A DNA stretch of 64,000 nucleotides from Strobilurus pachycystidiatus (taxonomy: Eukaryota; Basidiomycota; Agaricomycetes; Agaricales; Physalacriaceae). Shown one piece after another: positions 12,299 to 22,969 of this stretch. A model generated the notes under the pieces. It ran no database searches. It was not told the DNA's origin and was given only the letters and a program-made list of their open reading frames with translations. Positions within the stretch are counted from its first letter, which is position 1; each line of letters starts with the position of its first letter. The stretch lies in NCBI GenBank assembly GCA_019915135.1, contig JAHLMK010000025.1, positions 310,001 through 374,000 on the forward strand, in the 5' to 3' direction. The translations under genes were made by a program, and so were the position numbers.

Positions 12299-13608
12299 TT
12301 AAGGAGGTCCACCAGGGCCGCCTCCTCCGCCGCCACTGCCTGAATTAGCAACACCGCCGTTAGCGGTCAATGTAGCGGCAGCGCTGATACTACTCGATTT
12401 CGAGGTATTGATACCCACAGCGCCCCACAACACCAAACCGTCCGAAACACTGTTGCCGAGGTAGACGTATTCAAGGAAAGGATCAATGCTCGCTGCCTCT
12501 TGCGCCAAGATACCATCCTGGGCGTTGGTAGTAAGCTGTTGAGTGTTGGTGCTGTACGGCGACGTCTTCTCGACAGCGGTGATGAGATCCTGGTCGAAGA
12601 AGAATTGACCGATGTGCGAAACGTAGGTGCTGGTGAATGTGCCGTTGCTGAAGGCGGTTCCGGCTTGGTGGGTAGCGACGTGGATGTGCGTGGTGCGACC
12701 AGTGTAGTGACCGGGGAAGATGCTGAGGAACTGCGCAACACCTTCGGAATTTGTAGCCTGAAGACCACGAAGGGCGGTGTTATTCTGCAGAGCGTCAGGC
12801 CATTAGTCATTTGCTTCAAGTCGGTGAGTAGGCGCGCTTACAATGTTCGTAGCATCGCTGGCGACTCCATTTCCGTTGGCGACTATGCCACCGTAGACAC
12901 CGGTCGCGTTGGCTGATGTCCGCGTAAGCATCTGAGTACTTTGGGGTGGCTAAAGAACTGACCATGCCAGAAGTCGACGTAGACGCCGGAAACCGCTTTG
13001 CAAGTACTGACATCGATGACTTGGACATCGACGTAGGTAGCGACACCCTTCTGACTTTCGCGGATATCCCAGCGCACATACTCACCCTTAACGTCTATAT
13101 GTGCAGGATGAGAACTGGGCAAAGCTGAGGTAAGAATTATCGGCTCACAGTAAGGTCCTTCGGTAACTTCGGGAGCAAGGATGCAGGTGTTGATTCCTGA
13201 AAAAAGCGTAGCGGCAGAAGTGTTGTTTGTAACGCCAGTCAGATTGGAGTGGTGGCTAGTGGCAAGGTCCTGGGAGAGGTCGCGCTTGAAAGGAGCGCTG
13301 GTTTCTGTTTCATGAAATGAGCATTCTCGAGTCAATAGATGCTCGATAGGACACTAACCAAGGGAGCGAGCGCGCCGGGCTTCTTTGGCATATTCCTCGC
13401 GACGCTGTCTGGCGCGCTCATAGAGACCGCCAGGTGCCGAAAGCTCCTCGCGACATGCTGCCAAAGAACCACGAGCTGCTAGTTGGTACTCGGCGCGTTT
13501 GGCGTTCTCGACGTGGCTTGGCTCGGCATGACCTGGATGCGCGAGGACAGAAGCAGCCAGCGACGCAAAAGTCACTGCCAGAGATGCAAACTGGGGTAGC
13601 AGAACCAT
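12299..13608 (-). CDS. secreted intradiol ring-cleavage dioxygenase-like protein
   Basis: Four exons join in frame: 13359-13608, 12963-13304, 12842-12912 and 12299-12784, giving 382 residues. A signal peptide is evident (MVLLPQFASLAVTFASLAAS, cut near VLA-HPGHAEP). The catalytic core has the intradiol pattern: EGPYCEP (first Tyr), VQVIDVSTCKAV, VDFWHANATGVYGG, then GHYTGRTTHIHV, which supplies the second Tyr and the two His iron ligands. The C-terminus is a Ser/Gly-rich tail. The protein belongs to the extracellular fungal relatives of protocatechuate 3,4-dioxygenase and probably opens catechol-type rings in the medium, as in lignin-derived aromatics. The P450 at 6.5 kb is a plausible functional partner, but no regulatory link is visible. 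Confidence 0.92.
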
Positions 13609-14594
13609 GACAGTAGAAACTGGGTGATGTTGCTAGGAGCTCCACATTCCAGTGTCTTTTATACGATCGTGTTAGCGTCTTGATCTTTCTTAGTAGTGGA
13701 AAGCGCAGTAAGAACCATTTCAATGGAATAGAAATGAGAATCATGAGTTCGCGCAACAGACTGCTGCGCAGAGACTTCAATTTCCTTGGCGTGGAAGATG
13801 CCGAAATGAGAGGATCCAATCATGGCGCTTGGTTTGCACCGAGGTTGTTGGGACCCTGATGGGATCTTCGCCAACGAGTATGCGAGTGAGCGGCCCGCCT
13901 GAATCAGTATGTCCACCTGAGTGAGGTGTATGTATCACGCGTACCCACAAATTTATCCATCTGAGTGTCGTGCATGTACCAGCGGTGCGTCAAAGATTAA
14001 AACGGCAGGCAATTTAGCGTCAAATGCGGACCTACAACTTTCGATTCCGAGATATATGTCCACCGATACGGGCGTCCGGTTATTCATCGTAAACAGAGAA
14101 TGTCTATTGGCTAGTGGGAATACATCGGGACATCATGAAGTAGTGCCTTACCACGTAGTTCTTCCAATTATCCACCGAAATTGTATTGTATCGCCACTTA
14201 TGACGAGAGGTTTATCGGGAATTGGGGATGAGGTGCAGAAAGCATGAGCAATTAGTGTTCATACGTTCGACTGCGCCATGGCGCCATTCGTCGTCAGCCT
14301 GACCGCTATGCAAATAATCAGAAACGAAACTATCCAGGTCATTTGAGGCAGACCACGAGAGAACAGAGCTCGGTGACTTCTCGAAAGAAAGATTGGGCGT
14401 ACCGTGATAGGCTGATAGCTCCGCCGTCTTGCCTGTTTTTGGCTGGGGCCGACAGTCTCCAACTGTCACGCGTTCACCATCGCGTCCATGTTTTTTCACC
14501 AACATTACGACGAGAATGACCCGCCGCTGGCGCAGTTCGCTTGTCCCTGCACTTTTTTCCAGTCGACGCATGCAGAGACCAGTATTGCGTCAGC
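13609..14594. other. no gene recognised
   Basis: Upstream region of the dioxygenase and left boundary of the tandem array. Frames at 13921-14247 (plus) and 14212-14571 (minus) have no recognisable content. Confidence 0.4.
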
Positions 14595-15299
14595 TAGCGC
14601 ACATTGACGGAACATACAAGAAAGCGGGTTCATCTAATTATAACCCAGCGGTCAGCTATTACGCCGCAATGCCTCGAGAGGTGTTGAGTTTGACGAGAGC
14701 AGTGAGGTTGGACGTACGACAAAAGCAAACATGGTAGGTGTCTACGTGAGTCAAGTAGAGACTGACTTCAGGTGCTAACCTGGTGAGGGAGAAGGAGACC
14801 AGGAGGAAACAAAGCGCGACGCGACAACACGGAAGAAAGAACCGAGTCGAAGACTTTGCAATCCAAACAATCGTGCACTGCCACATATATTCTTCCGTCT
14901 ACAATCACAACCTCGTTTATGACTGCTTGCTGACAAGACGTGTCCATGCTCGACCAATGCATAGCCACGACTCTGGGCGTGCGGCAGCAGTGAGGATTGG
15001 ACGCGGCAACTGCCATTGCTCGCGTGGAATAGCTCTCGTGTTGCATTCGCTTCCTCTGCTTTTGAGGTGTGTTTTACGCTACTGCCCTTGGCCGATTGGA
15101 CGTCTGCGATCAACGGTCACCATCGTTTCTTGTGTATTCGACCGTTTACCCTAGATGCCCAGAAGGCAAACAGCTAAGTACGCCACATAAAGTAGCGGAT
15201 GAGTCGTAACAGACAAGTAATCAAGCAGGACTATGGATGTTGGAGGTAGTGCCTGGGCGTGTATCAAATGTACTAGTTTCTTGGACAAGTAATTGTCCT

Positions 15300-15700
15300 A
15301 CTTATCTCTAGCCCAGCGATTACACAAGAAACGTAGACAGACTGAGTGTCAAAACCGCATGACGGAAGTCCTAGTACACCGACGCCACAGACCCTTTCCT
15401 CGGCTTCTTTCGCTGCTGTGATCACCGCTTTCCAGAATGCGCGTCTCCGTCTGAGACTGATATCGCGACGCATAGCAAGATGCTCGTCCTTCCGCCCTGC
15501 ATCCGAATTCGCCCAGATGGGCGGGACACAGTCCTCGACAGAATGCGTGCCTATAAGAGAGGAGGAGCTGCCCATCCTATCACTGAGCGGTGGAATCAGT
15601 GGAAGCGTCGGTGATGGGATTGCAGAGTTCTCATTGCGACAGTGCGAGTTTGAGAGTGGCGGTGTGATGCGACGGAGATCACTGTCGTCTTCGACCCAAT
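15300..15700 (-). pseudogene. 3' fragment of the Ser-rich acidic gene (paralogue at 60.3 kb)
   Basis: Compared with 60,240-60,520, this stretch keeps recognisable blocks on the minus strand, such as NSHCRNE and the downstream run with REDI-like Arg/Ser codons, but with indels that destroy the frame. The DNA match is easiest around GCGCGTCTCCGTCTGAGACTG (against CGTTCCCGTCCAAGACTGGG at 60.25 kb). Only the last ~80 codons and the 3' flank of the parental gene are represented. Confidence 0.55.
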
Positions 15701-16279
15701 GAATCGATCCATCGCGTCGACGCATGTCGCACTTTGATAAATAATCGAGAAACTGCTCCTGAATTGGGCAAGACGGAACGGCGACATGTGGGAGGATGAA
15801 GATTGCGCTGCACGGGCACTCATCGTCGTGAAGCAGTCGATGGGCCGTGATGAAGCAAATTCGGGGTCCATGTAAGAACGAGCGGAAGACGGGGCGATAT
15901 GCCAGAGAGTGATGATGCAATGTGGGGGTCCATCTAGCGACTAGCGGGAGATGGTGGGTAGGAGGTATTTCCACCTAGCGATGCGCGCACTCAACGAGTG
16001 ATGTACTGCAGACGCCGTCGCCCTTGGGTTGGGAACTGCCTGCCAGCTGGAGGCAATCGTATAGGACGTGGGAGCTTGGGAAACGGCGAGAAGGGTATGG
16101 CGCACGTAGGCGGGAGCGCAAAGAGATATATGGGTGCATAGGAATTGTCGAGGACGAACATTGGTCGGGCGTTGATTGGTGCCGGGAGGGTAAGGGTGGT
16201 GAACGAGCTACATCCCCTCGCACTAGCGGAGGGGGTTGCCGTGAGGTTGGGTTTGTAGGGTGAGAGGAAGAAGGATTGG

Positions 16280-18120
16280 GGAAAGGTGGGAGGTTTTCCG
16301 TCGGGCCCATTCGCTTCCAGCCGGGTGAGCCTCTTGCATCGTCGTCCAAGCAAGTACAATCACCATTTCGGGAAAGGTATGGGGCTTTGAATTACGCGCG
16401 CCCGGCTTCATGAGACGAGCTGAGTTACCTATCGTCATGAATTTCGAGATGCGAACGGAAATCGAGGAAGAACACACCTCTACAATGTTTCGTCTTTTCA
16501 AGACTTTGTTCGTACACGCAAACATGCTTGACCAATTGCCCCCCAGTAGAAGCATTTGGTTGGGAGAGGGCACAAAATCCAAAGGCAAGCACATCGTGCG
16601 TCCGGGAGCTGCGACGAAAGGTTACGTTCGAGGTAGGTGCTAGGGGGTGGTTGGCGGATGATGGGAGGAACCGCGCGACGAGAGGATGTTGCCGCTGTAG
16701 CACAAAGGGGAGCAACGACCTGTGGACAATGAAGGCTGTCCTGCAAGCATCTAAGAGCTGCACTGCAACTAAGGCAATGAGAGCATGCGGGAATAGAGGG
16801 CGACGAAATGGGCATGCTGTACTCCTAGAAGGGATACTCGATGAGCCCCGTCCACGACGCTTCCGGAGGCGACAAGCGGCAAGACTTACATCGAGACAGG
16901 GCGTGCCGGATCCGAGGGTGCGATAGGGCTCTGCCTCCATTTTGCTCCCGAACGTTGAATTTCACAGGTGGGCGGACATCGATATGGGGGATGCATCCCG
17001 ACTCCGGTGTATGATTGGTTTTGAGGAGCAGTTACAACGTTGGATGGCTGGAAAGCTGGGGTCTCCAATGCGCATGTAGTTAGCCATGGCGATGACTCTG
17101 TCTGCGGGCGTCGTCAATGCATGCAATGTAACGAAGGCACGAGACGCACCTTGCAATACATTGCATCTCATCACAGCTCCACATCATGAAGGCGTCGCGT
17201 CTTTCGTGGCCTCGAGCTCGCTAGGTGTTGCACTGCCCGTTTGTGAAAGTCGTCATGGTCAAAAGAAGAAAAGGGTAACGGGCATAAGCCCTTCGTGTTC
17301 TTTGATTGCCTGTTTGATCGCCGCACCTTTGTTCTTGTCCTCTTCCGATTCAAGTTCGTCTCGAATTCCCTGCGGTCGCCGGCGCTGCATCCCCGACCTC
17401 CATGCTGCGCTGCAAATCTCGTCTGTCTCCCTCCATGATGCTTTGGCCCCCCTCCCGCCACTGATCAAGCGCGAACGTCGCCTCGATGAATGCCGTATCC
17501 ATGTGTCGCGAGGTGCACAATGGGGCCCAAATTCCAAGGCGGGGGCGCCCAAAGGTCGCGGATGGGCTATTTGAGCATTGCAATTTGCCGGAAGTGTGTT
17601 CCGTTACATTCTGGCCAGAAGATGCTGTCATTTTGTAGCACACGGTACGTGTTTCTGCGCGAATCAGATGATTTTTTTCTCTCATCGTCATTCCTTTCAG
17701 ACTGGTCCTCCATCTGCCACTCTCCATCCCTCTGGTACCTCGGTGTAATATCCATCTTATCTGTGTATGGAATGACTGATTGACTTCCTTCCTCTCTACA
17801 CCGATTACTCTGCCTCGACTCCCGAGTTCTGAATTGTGGCGTCGCCACACCAGACCAACTATCACTGCGCCAAAAGCTCCTAAACACCCGGGAAGAGAGG
17901 ATAAGCGATCCGAGCGTCTACTATCCCTGCTGCTCGTGTGTCTGGCTCGCCCCATAGTGAATGACTCAGCGAGAGAACTGTGGCTCGATCATGCTGGACT
18001 GGCAGAAACAATATCAGATGTCGTCCAGTTCGCGCTCTCCTTCCCACAGAGGTGTGTAGACTCTGACCTCACAAAGTACGTATCAGTATTACAGTACAGA
18101 CTATAAGTTCGATATAAGGA
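16280..18120 (-). pseudogene. broken gene of unknown function ('R'), unit 1 copy
   Basis: Minus-strand coding-like blocks recur in unit 2 but are in different frames. Blocks: TAFIEATFALDQW (about 17.47 kb), IRDELESEEDKNKGAAIKQA, DHDDFHKRAVQHLASSRPRK, and RAFVTLHALTTPADRVIAMA followed by NYMRIGDPSFPAIQ. They look like consecutive exons of a helical protein. A frameshift separates the first two blocks and I could not build a continuous gene, so I treat it as a pseudogene. The family was not recognised. Plus-strand frames across this region appear to be shadows. Confidence 0.45.
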
Positions 18121-18537
18121 ACGGCGAGCAAGAATATATATACCCTTTTTCTTACTTTCTTCGAATTTCAGTAAGCCGAGCGATTCTTCGAGTGATCTCG
18201 AAGTCTCGCCTCGTTGTGTGATTTGCGCCGCTGTAATCCGAATGCTCACAGGGCGACCAGGTAGGTTTTATGACGCTCATGAGGTGGAATAGATTATGAT
18301 CGCTATGCGCCACACATTCCGGGTAGCGTGGCCTTTCTCTATTGGCTTGATAGATTGGCCTGGACTTGCTTACCTCATTGTGCAGAGTCATAGCTCGCGG
18401 GTCTGAGCATTCCTAAGCTGGAATCCGAGCGTCGACTTGCACTGCCGGTGTCTGCAGAATGATGTCAGACGGAGGGCAGCGCCCATATCAATCGGCTTCT
18501 GCCGTATATGAGGCGTCGCGTCTTTCTTCCTTCCTCC

Positions 18538-19230
18538 ATGATCAGTGCTCAAATTCGATCACTCTCGTCGCTGCTTCTCTTCCAACCGCTTGTCACAATC
18601 CAACTTGGACGAAACCACACGAAACCACACACCACACACACGCCTCTGGCTTCTTTCGACATGTGCTCTCAGCCAACCACCTCCACTAGTACCGATCGCG
18701 CCACAAGCTCCGCGAACAGAACGTCAATGAATGTTTCCACACTTGACGATCTGCAAATTGAGGCATGTGCACTGGTGGAAACCTACCGAAAATCTTCGAC
18801 ACCGTGGCGTCCTTCGAAACGAAGTGACGCTGCGTCACAAACTTGCCCTCCGCTTCCACCCCGGGCCCAGACTCCTACAAGTGGCGTCAAATTCATACTC
18901 GAGGAGCCGCAGACCGGGTGCGACATGTATCTGTGGCGGCTGTTTCCATGCAATTCCAACGACTCTTATGACCAGGACATTGGACGATTGAAGATCACAG
19001 AAGAAGATCTTCGCATCATTTGCCCAAACTCACAAAACGAGACTCGCTTTTTGGAACTGGTGTGCGCTTCTTTGAGGCAGTCAATCATCTCTAGAGAGTC
19101 TATCCATATAGAACAGGCTCAGGAGGACACGGTAACTCTCAAATGGAACATGGATGTCAATTTCTCCTCATTTGGTCGTGATGGTACGGAAAAGCGGACT
19201 GAGCAATGTATAGTATGGGCCAATTTGTAG
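18538..19230 (+). CDS. Q-family protein, copy 1 (unknown function)
   Basis: Single open exon. The ATG at 18538 (MISAQIRSLSSLLLF...) is conserved in position in copy 2. An alternative start is MCSQPTTSTSTDR at 18661. The N-terminal half is Ser/Thr/Pro-rich. The core reads LDDLQIEACALVETYRK, then GVKFILEEPQTGCDMYLWR, KITEEDLRIICPNSQ, and ends EQCIVWANL. No family recognised, no obvious signal peptide or membrane span. It runs convergent to the P gene, with stops only 26 bp apart (19230 and 19257), so the two 3' ends overlap. The frame is kept in both copies although the last ~80 codons differ at many residues, which argues that it is a real gene. Confidence 0.6.
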   Translation: MISAQIRSLSSLLLFQPLVTIQLGRNHTKPHTTHTPLASFDMCSQPTTSTSTDRATSSANRTSMNVSTLDDLQIEACALVETYRKSSTPWRPSKRSDAASQTCPPLPPRAQTPTSGVKFILEEPQTGCDMYLWRLFPCNSNDSYDQDIGRLKITEEDLRIICPNSQNETRFLELVCASLRQSIISRESIHIEQAQEDTVTLKWNMDVNFSSFGRDGTEKRTEQCIVWANL

Positions 19231-19256
19231 ATATCAATGTAGATTTCACTTCCTTA

Positions 19257-20639
19257 TTAGCGCAAGGTTATAAGTACCGATAAAACTTGATCCAGCTTAG
19301 CATGTGTCAAAGCCTGGCTTCCCTCTATGCGGGATAGCCTTCCAAGAACCGTGATGTGGAGACGTTGCAGATCCTTGAGCAGGCGGGCAGCGGAAACATG
19401 ACTGTCGATCTACAAGAACAGTAAGGGCTCTAACCTTTAGAGCATGTGTGAAGTACATACATTAAAAAACATGCAGGACTCTACAATTTCTTCTCGCATC
19501 TTCCGCAGCTTCCCTTCCACGTAAAAGCGCTTGAAGAGGTACTGTCTGCGTTTAAGGTTGGAGAGCTTCGCTAATTCAAATTTGACAGTTTGCAGCGTTC
19601 TACGGAAAGTTGAGCAACATCCGATTAGATCATGAGAGGAAAACCCCAACTGGATAAGGCGATAGATCTTTTCGTCCACTACACCACTTTCTGCAATGTT
19701 TCTGAAGATGGTCAAGGCCATGCGCATGGTATATTCAGTCATTTCGAGACAAGCGCTTCGACATGCCCTTGCTCCCTAGTGAAAGTTGATTGTCAGAACC
19801 AGTCAAGGAAGGGAAGTGATGCGGGGGCACCTGAGCCATTGACAGGATCTTCCGAATGGTCCCACATGCGCCCTCGATGATTGGCCCCGCAACTGGAATC
19901 GCCTTGCATATGCTTTCCGCAATATCGAGACCGGTAAGTAAGGTGTCAACGGACGACCCCATGTCATGTTCTATGCCTGACGGGAATACCCTGGGACAAG
20001 ATGTAGCAAGGGAAGTGATTTGCGCATTCATCATACTGAACCGCAAGAGGACTACCCCGGCAACGTGCTTGACAGTCTGGCCCAACGGCCAGTGTTGATC
20101 CATTGTTGACCGAAAATAATCGCTCGTAATCTCTTCCCAGACCGGAACCATGTTGAAACTGGAGTCGACTATCAGATGGAAACCGTGCCTATGAGCAGAA
20201 GGATCGAAATTATAATGAGTACACACGAAAGTTCCGCGAAAAAAGAACCTGCTATCGTATTTAACCTTCAGTATAGTCTCGTAGATCTGTGCAGAAGGAG
20301 GATCGAAAAGATACCAAGCGTTACGATTCCTTCTGGGAATCGTCACGATGAACTCCAGTATCCGAAGAATCACATTTGTCAGGGAGGCCGTTTGCTGAAG
20401 CGATGCAATCTGGACGAGTGTGAGCGCAGCTCGCAAGATAACCAGGCCTTTACCGAGGTTTCCTCAACCACTTCACGTCGCATGGACTTGCATTTCTGCT
20501 CCAGTTTATACTGCAGCATTGTACCGTCCGTCATCTGTACCATGATAAGAGCGACATCCAGATATTGGACGAGGTCCGCGCGCAGATCCTCCAGTTCCCG
20601 ATTCGCAGGAGTCGACTTCGTAAGAGTGAGATCACTCAT
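19257..20639 (-). CDS. P-family protein, copy 1 (helical, MLKL/HeLo-like domain suspected)
   Basis: Six exons join cleanly: 20454-20639, 20249-20409, 19831-20188, 19651-19775, 19461-19599 and 19257-19409, giving 373 residues. Start chosen at MSDLTLTKSTPANREL because it is shared by all copies; an in-frame ATG at 20768 would add a hydrophobic stretch. Residues ~1-185 contain DLVQYLDVALIMVQMTDG and TMDQHWPLGQTVKHVAGVVL. From about 185 a helical block begins: LDIAESICKAIPVAGPIIEG, CGTIRKILSMAQ, ALTIFRNIAESGVVDEKIY, then LKRRQYLFKRFY and REEIVESCMFFN. The spacing of helices (Pro/Gly-capped first helix, charged second, amphipathic last) recalls the four-helix N-terminal bundles of fungal MLKL-like and HeLo-like proteins. 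This is inference by pattern; function is unproven. Confidence 0.72.
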
Positions 20640-22019
20640 CGCTGTCTCGTCGGGATCAGCGCAGGAATATTGAGACGAGAACGAAAGGACGAATACCGAT
20701 GCCGTTCCCACGACCAAAACCTGTGTATGATTGCGACCCTGTGTGGGGACATTAGTACACAGCGGCACATGGGGTCTGCTAGCTGGAAATATATGAGTGC
20801 TGAGGCAGAGAGATTGCGATGCTTGAGCAACGAAACGCGTGCCTAGTCGGCGTCGTCATTAGGAGCGGAGTCATCCGACGGGCCAATTCGACATACACGC
20901 GACGCGTAGTGGTGCTCCTAAAAACACAGACTAGGGCTTCCGGAGAGGTATCCATGCAGAAACCATGGCCGGTGTACGTCGGCCAAGTGGCGGCGAAGCC
21001 ACAAAACGTGAGGTTGTCGTTTGTTAAGCTGTTCGAATCAGTGCTTGCTGGATGTCCATGGCGGCTACCTGACAATGTAACAGCAGCAGTGAGGCTTTTG
21101 CTTTACATTCCTACAGAAGGTCAGTCTTGTTAGGCAAGCACTAGGCAGAACGAACCTCAAACGTGTAGCGCCACAAAGCGTAAAGTTGAAATTCATGCTG
21201 ACGCGTCTGGAAGTGTAGAGGTGGAAATCAGTCATAGGTCCGTTGGCAGAAATGTGGACGTCATCCTGCATTTGTGGTTTCCAATCCTTCTTCCAAGAGG
21301 AGGAGGGAGTGGAGAGGAATCGTTCAGGGTCCCCGTTTCAAATTTGACCTTAAATACAGTGTACCCCACGCGATCTTCAGATACAGTCGGTTCGTGGGGC
21401 GGACGAGACATGCTAGTTCACATTGATGGTACTTACAGAAAAAGAATGATCCCGGTTAATGAGCCAGCAGTCAGCCACTTCGCCGTCAAGTCGCAAGGAA
21501 AACGAAATTGTGCAAGCCGCGGCGAGCCGAAGATCTTCCAAGCCAAACATTTGTGCACTGCCACATACCATTTTCTCTTTACCAACTCGTTGAGGATCGT
21601 TTACTGGCAAGACCCGCCCATGCTCGACCAATGCATAGCCCGGATTACTCTTACGAGTTAACGTGCGCGGAAGCAGCTAGTATCGGACGCGGCATGTGCG
21701 AACTTGTTGGCGTGGGATGGCGCTCATGTCGCATTCGCTTCCTCTGCTTTCGAGGTGTGTTTCTTGCTACTGCCCTGGGCCGAATGGATATCGTGAGACC
21801 CCCACCATTCTTGGCACCACCTGAAATCAACAGTCACCCGCGTCTTTCGTGTAGTCAACAGTGTACCCTAGGTGTCCAGAAAGCGAACAGCTGAGTACGC
21901 CACATAAAGTAGCGGATGACTCGTGACAGACAAGTGACCCAGACAAGACTATAGATCAAAGGTAGTTGTAGGTAATGCCTGAGTGTGTATCAAAGTCTCC
22001 TATACAAAAAGATAACTGT

Positions 22020-22400
22020 CCTACTTATCTCTAATGCAACGAATACACACGAAACGTAGAAAGATTGAGTGTCCGCAGGTCCTAGTACATCGACGCGACA
22101 AACCCTTTCCTCGATTTCTTTCGCTGTTCTCTTCATCGCTCTCCTGAATACGCCTCTCCGTCTGAGACTGGGATCGCGACGCATAGCAAGATGCTCCTCC
22201 TTCCGCCACGCATCGAGATGCCCCGCATCGAGATCTGCCCAGATCAATGAGACATGGTCCTGAGAGAGGAGGGGCTACGCGTTCCGTCGTTGAGCGAGTG
22301 GAAGCGTCGGGGATGGGAGAAGGGACGTAGAATTGGAACTTCGCCCTTTCGATGTCACTATAGTAGTACTCATTGCGACAGTGCGAGTTTAAGCTGCGAT
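22020..22400 (-). pseudogene. 3' fragment of the Ser-rich acidic gene, unit 2 copy
   Basis: The frame CRNEYYYSDIERAK on the minus strand (about 22.36 kb) corresponds to SDEDYYSDIDTTE in the gene at 60.3 kb, and PSPIPDASTRSTTE to its PSPTHPLTPLLTP stretch. The DNA TTTCGATGTCACTATAGTAG at 22354 is nearly identical to TGTCGATGTCACTATAGTAG at 60.46 kb. The parental stop is lost and frame drifts, so this is a fragment rather than a gene. Confidence 0.6.
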
Positions 22401-22969
22401 GCGACAAAAAGGTCTGAATCACTGTCAAATGAACCGATGAAGCGCGTCGATGCGTTACTCGCTTCTGATGATAATCGAAAAATTGCTCCTGAATTGGGGA
22501 CATGTGGGGGATGAACAGTGCGCTGCACGGGCACTCATTCGTCGTGAAGCAGTCGATATGCCGGGCCGGGATGATGCACGTTCGGGGTCCATGAAGAAAC
22601 GAGCGGAAGACGGTGCGATATGCCAGAGAGTGATGATGCAAGGTCGGGGGGCATTTAGGAGCGTGCGGAAGATGGTGGGTAGGAGGGATTTCCACCTAGC
22701 GATGCGCGCACTAAACGAGTGATGTACTGCAGACGCCGTCGCCCTTGAGTTGGGAACTGCCTTCCAGCTGGAAGTAAGCCGGTTGGACGTTGGGGCTTGG
22801 CCAACGGCGAGAAGGGTATGGCGGCCGTAGGCGAGAGCGCAAAGAGGATATATGGGTGCGTAGGATTTGTCGAGGACGAACATTGGTCGTGCGTTGATTG
22901 GGGCCGGGAAGCGGTAAGGGTAGTGAACAAGCTACATCCACTCGCACTAGCGGAGTTCGCCATCGCGCC

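Larger units (their letters stand above)
14595..21417. repeat. tandem segmental unit 1 (~6.8 kb)
   Basis: Direct repeat of units 2-4. Anchor CTCGACCAATGCATAGCC occurs at 14949, 21623, 28307 and 31367, giving spacings of 6,674, 6,684 and 3,060 bp. Anchor CAAGTGGCGGCGAAG occurs at 20984, 27653 and 30737. Order of content from left: opening segment (to ~15.2 kb), Ser-rich-gene fragment (15.3-16.0), unassigned protein relic (16.3-18.1), Q gene (18.5-19.23), P gene (19.26-20.64), spacer (20.65-21.41). Divergence from unit 2 is typically around 10-15% by eye, except in the Q conversion tract. There are no reverse transcriptase or integrase motifs, so this is not an LTR element. Confidence 0.88.

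Noticed and set aside
17171..17574. Plus-strand ORF at 17,086-17,574
   Set aside because: The minus strand carries the blocks conserved between units; the plus frame is not preserved in unit 2.
20189..20248. Frame differences among P1, P2 and P3 as pseudogene lesions
   Set aside because: The length changes fall inside an intron with shared donor GTTCTT, so all three genes stay in frame.
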